The position numbers and the translations under genes were made by a program. From Chaetomium olivaceum (lineage: Eukaryota > Ascomycota > Sordariomycetes > Sordariales > Chaetomiaceae), in assembly GCA_039881045.1 (NCBI GenBank), contig JAYWVB010000023.1, positions 372,001 to 436,000 on the forward strand: DNA of 64,000 nt, read 5' to 3'. Below are positions 44,539 through 53,169 of this stretch, piece after piece (within the stretch, counting starts at the first letter, position 1; each line of letters begins with the position of its first letter). The notes under the pieces are model-generated. The model was not told where the DNA came from and did no database searches. It saw only the letters and a program-made list of their open reading frames with translations.

Positions 44539-45998
44539 ATGGGTATCAACAATCCCCTTCCGTCGTCTATGGCGTGTAAGTTACTCCCGGCCGTTCCGCG
44601 CTAACCGGTTTGCGCGACGGCCACATTCGAGGCCATGGTGGTCGCTCGTCGCTCTTCTTTGCTGACACTGAAGATAGCGGAATGCAAAAAGTGCGGCAAG
44701 ATCCTAACCTCCTTCGTTGACCCACGACAAGCCTTCAGCCCCGACAAGGTCATTCCGCCGTCCGTCCTCGCGAATGCCAAGGTAAGGAAGGAATCGCCTT
44801 CTTCTCCCCACCTCCTCCTCACTGCGCGCATTATCTACCCCCCCTTTCTCACACTAACGCCGTTATCTGTCTAGGGCCTTGCAATCCTCACAGTATTCAA
44901 GGCGGGCTTCCTTGGCTCTGCCCGGTTCGGCAGCGGGCTGGTGGTGGCGCGGCTACCGGACGGGTCATGGAGTGCGCCGACAGCCATCATGACGGGTGGC
45001 GCGGGCTTCGGCGGGCAAATCGGGTTCGAGCTGACCGACTTTGTCTTCATCCTCAATGATGCGAGCGCCGTCAAGACCTTCTCGCAGTCGGGCTCGCTCA
45101 CACTCGGCGGCAACGTGTCGCTCGCCGCGGGGCCAGTCGGTCGCAACGCCGAGGCCGCGGGCGCCGCCTCCCTGCGCAGCGTCGCCGGCATCTTCAGCTA
45201 CTCCAAAACCAAGGGCCTGTTCGCGGGCGTGTCTCTCGAGGGCTCCGCTATCATCGAGCGCAAGGAGGCCAACGCGAAACTCTACGGACGCCCGATCTCG
45301 GCCAGGGAGCTGCTGTCCGGCACCGAGCGGCCCCCGCACGCCGCGGCGCCGCTGCTGAGCATCCTCAACTCGCGCGCCTTCCGCGGCATGGCCCCCGCGG
45401 CGGCCGACGAGAGCATGTACAACGACATCCCCGTATACGACGAGAACCGGGACAACGTGGTGTGGGGGAACAACACGGGGCCCGGGTATCGCGAGGGCGA
45501 GCAGCGCGACAGCGGGTACGGCGGCGCGGCGAACGGGCAGGGCCACGACGAGTTCGGGCGCCCGAAGCGCTCGTCGACCTGGCAGGACGATGTTTACGAT
45601 CCGCAGCCGAGGGCCTTCGGCCAGGGGTCGAGGTCGAATACCTTCCACGACAGCCCCGATGCCAATGCGGGGTTTGGCGGCGCGGCGGAGAAGAAGGTGG
45701 GCCCCGGTCGACCGGCCGCGCCGAAACCGAATTACGCCAGCAAGGAGGCCTTGCTGAAGAAGAACGAGGCGGTCGCGCTGTTCACGTTTGAGGCGGACCA
45801 GCCTGGCGATCTGCCTTTCAAGAAGGGGGATGTCATTACCGTGCTGAAGAAGACGGATAGTGACAACGACTGGTGGTATGTCTATTTTCTTTAGAGTGAC
45901 ATTGGAACAATATGAGGCTAACCAACGACGACAGGACGGGCATGATCGGGACGAAGCACGGGATATTCCCTAGCAACTACGTGAAGATGAAGGAGTGA
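44539..45998 (+). CDS. LSB3: YSC84/LSB3-like actin-patch protein (SYLF + SH3)
   Basis: The yeast paralogues Ysc84 (Lsb4) and Lsb3 bind actin and phosphoinositides and act with Las17 in endocytosis. Exons 44539-44575, 44678-44781, 44875-45875 and 45935-45998 (introns of 102, 93 and 59 bases; donors GTAAGT, GTAAGG, GTATGT) give 401 residues. The SYLF domain covers about residues 5-215: MGINNPLPSSMASECKKCGK, then GLAILTVFKAGFLGSARFGS and TKGLFAGVSLEGS. A Gly/Asp/Arg-rich linker follows. The C-terminal SH3 domain (about 340-400) starts at AVALFTFEADQPGDLPFKKG; its WW pair is split by the last intron and it ends with GIFPSNYVKM. Domain order and length match the family. Confidence 0.93.
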
Positions 45999-46964
45999 TG
46001 TGCCGAGGCGGCTTTGGGAACATATCTGGCTACGAGACGCCGTGAGAATGGAAGATGGCATTTAAGTGGTGAAGGTGAAGAGAAACTAAGACACTGCTTA
46101 GAGGAGCCCCAGAGGCATGACACATCGTCCCACTTAGGCGACGAATGGTTTGGGACGACGAGATGGTTTCAGTTCTGGGTTTGCGTTGGGTGTTCCCCCC
46201 ATTCCCTGTATGGCGTTGGGCGAGACAAGGAGTTTTCTTTAGCTTTTTATCAAGGGCCATTTAACGTTGTTTGCTGTAACCAAACGAAGTACGTGATGTT
46301 GATGTTGGGTATTTGTTAGTTCCGAAGACAATGTTGAAATACGGAATCTCACCGTTTCCGCGCCGTACGCCAACAGCTTGAATCCTGATTATGCCGCGAG
46401 TGTGCGTTACCAGTGTTCCCCAGGATCGGGAGCCGGCCGATCTCCTGCAGATTAGACCATGTTTGGGTGTGGTCCATCGGTAGCACGGCAGTCCGACCAC
46501 TCGCCTCTCGGGCCGTCCCGTAGACGGCACATGGCGGCACGTTTTATGTTGATTAATCTGTAGCGAGTACATACTTTTATTTCTCTACGGCTGTCAGGGA
46601 CTGGCAATATGAAAACACCCCCTACCAATAGTGGAAAGTATTCCTCACGTCGTCTTAACGTCACGGCGGAAACAGTCTTGAGAGCGTATTGATATATTAA
46701 TCGTTACGGCTCTTACATGCAATGCCCTCTTCCCTATGGGCGTGCTATTTAGGTGACGACAAGTCGGAGTAGGTAGTGGCCGTGTCCAACTCGACCCAAA
46801 CACCAACCCAATACAACTCGCCGCCGAAGTAGGAGCCAGCCAGTAGGATAAACCATGCTAGCTAGGCAGTCCACTCCCCCCGGCCCCATCCCACCTCCCG
46901 TCCTTCACCGTCCTCTACTTCCAGATCCTCTACACACTAACTACATACCACACGCCTAGCTACA
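45999..46964. other. Convergent intergenic region
   Basis: Nearly 1 kb follows the YSC84 stop. I see no gene, tRNA or repeat here. GC falls toward 46680-46760. Confidence 0.4.
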
Positions 46965-47162
46965 CTACGCCTCAGGCGGCGTATCAGGCGGCGTCACCAG
47001 CAGGCAGGTCTCGCACGTGCCCTCGCGGTGCCCGACCAGCACGCTCTCCCACTGGCGCCGGTCACAGTTCTTGTTTCGCCGCACGGCGTCGGCGCAGCGA
47101 GTGAAGCCATCGCTGTGGGAGCAGCCGCAGCCGAAGTACTCGAATATGTTGTGGTAGCACAT
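46965..47162 (-). CDS. Small Cys-rich protein, 65 residues, function unknown
   Basis: One intronless ORF with a true ATG (47162) encodes 65 residues. Cysteines fall at positions 2, 12, 14, 23, 33, 50 and 53 (patterns CGC and CETC), with His at 4, 16 and 45, suggesting a small metal-binding or disulfide-bonded fold. There is no signal peptide. Arg and Trp content (RRNKNCDRRQWESVLVGHRE) is unlike random ORF composition. It matches my impression of a short conserved protein found in filamentous ascomycetes, but I cannot name it. A GT repeat lies immediately upstream of the start (about 47170-47188), in what would be its leader. Confidence 0.55.
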   Translation of the reverse strand: MCYHNIFEYFGCGCSHSDGFTRCADAVRRNKNCDRRQWESVLVGHREGTCETCLLVTPPDTPPEA

Positions 47163-47853
47163 TTTTCTTTGTGTGTGTGTGTGTGTTCTGGTTATGTTTG
47201 TGGTGTGGGATTAGGGTTGAGTTTCTTATGGGTTTGTCGTGAGTGTGGGTGTGAGTATGAGAGTGTGGGTAAGTGTGTGGATTCGACTGTATGTGAGAGA
47301 GTTCTTGAGGAGGCAAGGTGTTGGAAGGTTGTGGGATATATATTTATGGCGGTGGTCTGATGTTCTGGAGATTCCTGATTTTGGGAAGTGAGGTTTGTTT
47401 ATGGGAGGATGAGGTTATTGAGAAACAGGTTTATTTATAGAGTTCGTAAAGGCATACAACTAGATGAACAACAGCATAACTTCTAGTTCATACGCTATCT
47501 TCTCTATAGACCGTCCCTCCATCCAGAACACTCGTTGCTCTGGGAATTTAATATTGATATTCGCCAAATACCGAAGCTTAATCGCTTAATCGTTGTATGG
47601 GAGCTTGGTTGTGGATGAGAGAGCATACCCTGGAGTGATATTCCATCCCAACATCAGATCGCGACTCTCTCTTACACAAAGTCAAAGCTCCTACACTCCC
47701 ATCTACTCTTATTCCACAATCTCTACCCATTAGGGTACCGATAACATCGATGGATGCTCCTGTAAGTGTCAAGCTTCGGGTCAAAGCTTTGGTCATGGGG
47801 CACTCGCACGTACTCCCACGCACCTGTACGGTCCCGTAGACACCCGTTCAGGG

Positions 47854-47864
47854 TATATATATTA
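47854..47864 (+). promoter_or_regulatory. TATA-like box upstream of the hairpin unit
   Basis: The run TATATATATTA lies about 25-30 bases before the first base of the hairpin unit at 47888, the spacing expected for an external TATA box of a yeast-type Pol III gene such as U6. Confidence 0.35.
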
Positions 47865-47887
47865 GATCAAACTCACTCTTTTCCAAC

Positions 47888-48009
47888 AGGACCACCGCCC
47901 AGTCGACGGTTTAGCCAGATGGGAACCGGCGGTGGTCCTCCCGGGACAGCCTCACCCCCCTCCTGACGAGGAGGTCGTAGGTTCGAGTCGCGACACTGTC
48001 CCGGGTTTT
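47888..48009 (+). ncRNA. Candidate Pol III structured RNA or tRNA-derived SINE head
   Basis: A perfect 12-bp stem (47888-47899 with 47928-47939) has a 28-base loop that contains TTTAGCCAGATGGGA, close to the A box/D-arm of tRNAs. It abuts a perfect 10-bp stem (47940-47949 with 47996-48005) that closes a smaller hairpin (47960-47973) and a segment AGGTCGTAGGTTCGAGTC, which matches the variable loop and T-arm/B box of tRNA; the 3' half of the T-stem does not pair. A TTTT at 48006-48009 could end Pol III transcription. It is not an intact tRNA. The family is unknown. Confidence 0.35.
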
Positions 48010-48013
48010 GCTA

Positions 48014-48030
48014 AAGGGGGACGCCCCCTT
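48014..48030 (+). repeat. Short GC hairpin
   Basis: A perfect 7-bp inverted repeat (AAGGGGG, loop ACG, CCCCCTT) follows a few bases after the T4 run. Confidence 0.7.
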
Positions 48031-48065
48031 AGAAACGTCGTAAAACCTGCCCGGGGTTTTCGTAG

Positions 48066-48114
48066 CCGGCCACCCCCCTCCCTCAGTGACGACTGACTGG
48101 AGGGGGCTGGCCGG
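48066..48114 (+). repeat. Long GC-rich inverted repeat
   Basis: Two 16-base arms (48066-48081 and 48099-48114) pair at 15 of 16 positions around a 17-base loop. A T5 run follows at about 48127-48131. Confidence 0.85.
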
Positions 48115-48617
48115 TGAGCTTTTGCCATTTTTAACCATTTTCTTTCGCCACTTCATTTTTATTTATCCGCCTGCCGCAATCTGCCCTGCATTCAATGTCG
48201 CCCAAATTGAAGCTATTCCCACAATCCCATCATGGTGAATAATCTCTAGTTTCATCGGATATCAGCTCAGTACATAACCCGAGGAGAATAAAAACAATCG
48301 AAGCTGATAATGATTCTCTAAGTAGTCCTAGAGTAGTCGTGATCTCGTAATCATAAAGCCAGAAATAGTGAGCAAGAGATTCCAATCTGGCTGCCCATCC
48401 AAACAAACGCTCAGAGTCCCCCACAAAGGGAGGCGAGAACCTTCCTTAGATATGTGTCGCGCGTACGCTGGAGTTTTTCCAGCGTCATTAGCGCGACAAG
48501 GATGGATCTCCAGGGAGAGATTTCTTTCTGTACTCCCCGAATATAAAACAAACAATTCTCTCATGAGACAATACACTCGACAGACGACATGGCCGAATTG
48601 GTCAATTCCGCGTCGAG

Positions 48618-48664
48618 CGAAACGAAAGAAAACAAAAACGAAACGAAACGAAACAACACGAAAC
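48618..48664 (+). repeat. CGAAA-type short tandem repeat
   Basis: Imperfect repeats of CGAAA/ACGAA fill about 45 bases. Nothing indicates a function. Confidence 0.65.
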
Positions 48665-49159
48665 ACCACCAGCATGATTCTCGTTGGGCAGGCTAGCCAA
48701 CCGGGGTTGAACAGGTTGGCTTGAAAACTGGCGAGTGATTAGCGGCGGTGGTTACCCAAGCAGTGGTAGCCGATAGGCTCACCAACGACGACAACAAACT
48801 CACCTAACTGGCCTCTACCCCTGAAATTCTCCATCATCAACATCGCACGACATACATGCATGCATGTATGCAGTCATCCATCAATTGCGTCCCTGCCAAG
48901 AAGGGATTAGCCTCACGACAGGCCGCCAACGGTCAAGCAGTTCCAGCACTACCGCACCCACAGCGACGGCTCCCAGGCAGGTTTCGAGGTCGAGTACGTG
49001 CTTCGCCAGAAATTCGACAGCCCCGTCCCGCCAAAGGTTGACAGGGAGAAGCTATGGAAGCAGGTTGCCCACCAAGTCAAGGGGACTCTCAAAGCCGAGC
49101 CTCCTATTTTGGCAACACATGACAGTCCCTGCCACGAGGAAATAAAAGGATCAGGGTCA

Positions 49160-50107
49160 TCACTCCTCCTCCGCCGCTGCCTGAACGTCCTCGACGACTG
49201 TCTGGGGGGTGGGCTGGCTTGGTCGGGAGCCCAGGTCTGAGAGTTGGGGTTGGGAAGAGGTTTGAGCTGGCAGTGGCCAACCAGCGGTCTGGACACCAGC
49301 CTCCCACAGCAAGGGCGGGTGGTAGAAAGGTGTTACATACCCAGCGGGGGTGTTGCCGCTGCGGCTGTTGTTTTCGACCCAAATCCGGGTCTGGTCCTCC
49401 CGGGTGAGCTCTCCCGCCATAGTGATGGGCGTCATAGTGTTGGGATAAAACGTATCGTGGCCGACTTGAGGGGAGTCGACGACTTGGGCCTGACCTGGTG
49501 GTGTGTATGGCGAAGATGGCCAGGCGGGCGGCGGCAGCGGCGGCGGTGGGTAGTTGTGGAAGCCGTTGAGTCCTGCCGTCCTGGTTTCATACACAGCAGG
49601 AGCACCGGGAAAGGTGTACGAGGGGCGTATGGCGAAGTTAAGCTGGACGAGGGGTTGGAGGGGCTGCGTATACGGCCAATATGGACCCTTGAAGTTGGCG
49701 ACCTGAGCTCGCCCCATGATGAGTGGTATGTTGAGGTAGGCGTAGAACTCAGTTTCCAGGATGGACAGCTGGATTAGAGTCCAACTGTCGAGGAACGCAG
49801 GCTTGACCAAGGCCCTAATGGCCCGAGTGCAGTTGATGGGGCCGCGCGGGGTTTGATATGACTGCACAAACTCGATGATGGGTCCTTTCAGGATCTTGGC
49901 GAATTCGGCGTGGATGAGGGCCTGAGACCAGTCACCGCTAAAGAGGCAATCGAACCTCGCCTCGTTTCCCTCGTCCGTCATGACGTCGACGGACGCCATG
50001 AACTCATTGTGCTGGAGGTTGTCTGTGTCGATAGGTGGCTGAACAAAAGACCGCCTCCTGTTGTGTTGGTTCCCGCCAGACCACCCGTGAGGATGGTTAT
50101 GGCTCAT
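49160..50107 (-). CDS. Hypothetical protein, 315 residues, no recognised family
   Basis: A single uninterrupted ORF begins at a true ATG (50107, MSHNHPHGWSGGNQ). Residues about 25-170 look globular, with hydrophobic helices (ALIHAEFAKILKGPIIEFVQ; SWTLIQLSILETEFYAYLN). The C-terminal half is Pro/Gln/Thr-rich with a run of prolines near residue 190 and ends in an acidic AAAEEE. There is no signal peptide or membrane segment. I recognise no domain. The composition and length make chance unlikely, but no motif confirms it. It lies in the accessory-like segment beside another unrecognised gene on the opposite strand. Confidence 0.55.
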   Translation of the reverse strand: MSHNHPHGWSGGNQHNRRRSFVQPPIDTDNLQHNEFMASVDVMTDEGNEARFDCLFSGDWSQALIHAEFAKILKGPIIEFVQSYQTPRGPINCTRAIRALVKPAFLDSWTLIQLSILETEFYAYLNIPLIMGRAQVANFKGPYWPYTQPLQPLVQLNFAIRPSYTFPGAPAVYETRTAGLNGFHNYPPPPLPPPAWPSSPYTPPGQAQVVDSPQVGHDTFYPNTMTPITMAGELTREDQTRIWVENNSRSGNTPAGYVTPFYHPPLLWEAGVQTAGWPLPAQTSSQPQLSDLGSRPSQPTPQTVVEDVQAAAEEE

Positions 50108-51353
50108 GTTGCGTTATCGACCCTTCGGGTGCTGCTTGACTGAATGTCATGAAGAAGCTGTCGTACAGTGCCTGCCAATATGCTGGAAGCAGGGTAAAGA
50201 TTGATATTGGCCGGAACCCAAATAATTTTGTAGAGTTGGTTGTGTTGTATGGGAGAAGGCGAACCCTCGGCCTGGGTGGGCGGAGGGGATGTATTTTCAA
50301 TATCTCAAATCTATGGCGACGTTTTCGGAGCAGGCACACAGCCGGCCCTTGGATGTAATGCTGGTTTGGGCCCACTGCTGAACTAGCAAATGGGGAATTG
50401 AATTTGAAGAAAGCCTCGCCGTATAAGGCTGTACACGTTTGACCACACTTTGCGAACCTGGGATTGAGGGCGAGAGGAAGATGGGGCGAGGGAGGGGGGG
50501 GGGGTGACCTGGCTACGAGGCGGGTCACACAGCAAGCGAAGGGGAAAGTCGAGGCCAAAGGCATAGAAGAACTCTGCCAACTTATAATAATATGTTCCAA
50601 TCGCACTGCCGCGTACCTAATAGTACATAATACAAAGTATATATGCAAGGCAACTAGAAGGCGACGTGCCCGGTTCGCTTTCACCTTGCGAACGTCCCCT
50701 CTAGACAGCCAAACCTACCGTATCTGGGCGTGAAGCCTCTCCTTGGGGGGCTTGGCATGATCGGGGCTTGGGCTGAACGGAGAGCCTACCTTAGCTCGAA
50801 GAGGCATTTGGAAGTTCATCCACGTTGGGGGGTGCTACTGAGACGTTGCTTGACTGGCTAGGAGTCACAACGGGGCACGTTCTGGCTGTGATCACATACA
50901 AAGTCTTGAAAAGGGAAATGTACACGCACGCGGAGAACCCTGGAAATCGGTGAGAGTATTCGTCGTCAATGGTCCGACTTCTGCCGGAGAAACTCAAGCC
51001 AGAAACTGCAGGCAAGGTTCAGCTGCCCCTTGAGATGGTGTGTGGGCTCTCCTCTTGACAGGCTGGATATTGACCATCTAGACCAGCCCCACTCTTAACT
51101 TCCCAAAATAGAGCAAAGTACAAATGCCAAAAAGAGACAATGAAACTCGGGACCTTGTTGTAACTTAGGTGAGATACGCCCAATTAATAGTGGAGAGTAG
51201 TGCCAGCCTTGCCACGAGAGCTACGTCAAATTCCTCAATCGAATTTCTCTCGGGGGGTATTAAAGCCGCTACGTGGAAGCTGGCCAAGTAGTTCTTGTCA
51301 CTCACTCCAATGCCAACCCGTGACCTTCTAGATTCCATGAACAGCCGACGAAG
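50108..51353. other. Intergenic region between two unrecognised genes
   Basis: The starts point outward. A G-rich run lies near 50490-50503. A minus-strand ORF (50097-50684) overlaps the start of the 315-residue gene but has odd composition and is not accepted. Nothing else is seen. Confidence 0.4.
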
Positions 51354-52420
51354 ATGCCAGAGCATGTTCCAAACACCGAACATGTTCCAAACGCCGAGCA
51401 TGCTCAGAATACCGCGCCATTGCCTGGCCCTATCTCGGTTTGCTGTCCTAGCCCACGAGTAAGAAAGGTATCATTTCTAACACTAGATAGGCGACGATAC
51501 AGGAGAAAATCACCCTCCACTCAGTTTCCGTCTACGAAAAGCCAGGGGTGGCTGTCCAGTCCCTGGGCCATCTCATAAAGCCTCTAAGTCACGGGCCCGG
51601 ACGCCCTCACCTCATCTCAGTTCACATTTTGGCTCTATTATTGAACTACCGTATCGAAATCCTCAAGCAATGGGCAGCTGCCGGCGACTGCTTCATCAAA
51701 CTAGTTTGGATATTCCCTGGCTGGAACCACCCGGAGTTCACAACCCGTCACCTCCTCGTCATAGACACCGCCCCAGGGCACGTGAGTTTCAGCGGCGGGC
51801 TCGGCTGGGCCGAGGATATGTGGAAGGCGGTCCAGCGCCTCCAACCACCAACCTGCCCATATCACTCGGTACGCCAAATACTGCCCCGTTGGAATCTAGC
51901 CCGTCCCCAGCCGGTAGTGCCCTTCATGGATTTGGCCCAATGGAAGTCACGGTACCAAACCGTGACATACCCCAGCCGGGGAATTGTAGAGGACTCAGTC
52001 TCGGAGCCCTCATTGGAAGAACCGCCAGCCCTCACGGACGCGGCCTCGGATGATTCCAGCACCGGCTTCTCGGAACCAGCCGAGACGGTAGCAGCGGTGG
52101 CAGCAGAGGACTTCATGTTCGGAGACTCATGCCACAAGCACAACGAGACAGGAGACAATAACAGCGGTAGCCGAGCCCGGCTGGATAGGCTGCGCCGACA
52201 AAAGCAAGAGGCCGACGCGCTGTACGCACGCAACGGCGACCCGAGCGGGCTGTTGGCGCTGTTGGCGGCGCGCGTCACAGTCGGCGGAGAATTGGGACGC
52301 ATCCGGGATGCCGCGGTTTTGAAAGAAAGGTGCGGTTACTGTTGTTATGGTTCTTGTTGTACCGCTCTTTTTTATAGTGGGCACTTTACGTTTGGCATAC
52401 ATATATCAGTGGGGGAATAA
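51354..52420 (+). CDS. Hypothetical protein with N-terminal EHVPN repeats
   Basis: I propose exons 51354-51458 and 51503-52420 joined over a 44-base intron (GTAAGA donor, TCTAAC branch-like site, TACAG acceptor), giving 340 residues. The first exon starts MPEHVPNTEHVPNAEHAQNT, three near-repeats of a six-residue unit. Exon 2 opens in frame with EKITLHSVSVYEKPG and has a hydrophobic, possibly globular part to about residue 160 (ISVHILALLLNYRIEILKQW; FIKLVWIFPGWNHPEF), then an acidic Ser/Glu-rich stretch and a helical RLDRLRRQKQEADALYARNG. The last 30 residues are Cys/Gly-rich and may be intron read-through after a GTGCGG near 52329. Without the first exon the ORF has no AUG. No family is recognised. 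Confidence 0.45.
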
Positions 52421-53169
52421 CAACAGGGAAAGGGTTGTTCGAGGACGCTTTTGAGGTTGAGAATGGTCTGGAATCGTCATGGCAACATGGCGGGTTCTCC
52501 TAGAAATCTGTCTGTTTGTCTGTCTGTTTATTACACTGGATCTAAGCCAGTATTCATGTCAGCCTTTTTTCTCGCTGATACTTTCCTCGGTTGAATCGTT
52601 TTTTTTCCTGGCCTAACTATTGTCTTTGCAGCGGTTTCGGGTGAGTGCTGTGGGAGTTGACTTCACAGCCGTGGCGAGAGAAGGTTCTGGCTATTGCTAC
52701 ACTCACTGATGGCAGCAGATGTGGATCTCTACACAACTATGCCCTTGGAGACACCCTATGTCAGATTCGGGGTAAGGGGAGTTCGAAGTGTTCCCACAGG
52801 AGGAAACAGCATTCCGTTGTCTGGTTGCTGTGGCATCACATGGTTGAAAATATAACAACCGCTCTTTTTCTTGCTGGCTAATATTTCACTTGGAAGCAGC
52901 TAGGTATTGATCATCAAAGGGTTCTATGCATTGTCACAACTCGCGACGCAACTGATACTTGTACAAGCCCTCGCAACATACAACACCCGTCATCTCACCA
53001 CGACATGCATCCCCACTTGCCGTTGACCAAACGCAGACACAAATACCGGCAGAGGGCCAAAGACCAAAAGGTAAAGTAAAACCAACCCCAAACCCGGGCA
53101 GGCTTCATTTTTTATGCCATCAAAACAAAAACGGGGGGAATCTCTATGATACTAATACGAGCGAGATAA
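52421..53169. other. Convergent intergenic region
   Basis: About 750 bases between the hypothetical gene and the 3' end of KAR2. A short TCTG/TTTG repeat lies near 52505-52530. No gene is seen. Confidence 0.45.

Larger units (their letters stand above)
47163..49159. other. 2 kb intergenic region with hairpin cluster
   Basis: No protein-coding gene is recognised. The left part is T/G-rich with a GT microsatellite. At 47854-48114 lies a TATA-like motif followed by four GC-rich hairpins (described separately). A CGAAA-type repeat lies at about 48618-48664. Confidence 0.5.

Noticed and set aside
47943..48003. Intact tRNA gene
   Set aside because: The outer stem and B-box-like sequence are there, but the T-stem does not pair, no D-arm fits inside the stem and no anticodon arm can be placed.
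47960..48035. Hammerhead ribozyme (CUGACGA and GAAAC are both present)
   Set aside because: The bases before GAAA do not pair to close stem II after CUGACGA, and no stem III or cleavage triplet fits.
50097..50684. 195-codon minus-strand ORF overlapping the start of the 315-residue hypothetical gene
   Set aside because: Mixed hydrophobic and Pro/Arg composition, a poly-Pro stretch from a G-run and no motif; probably leader sequence.
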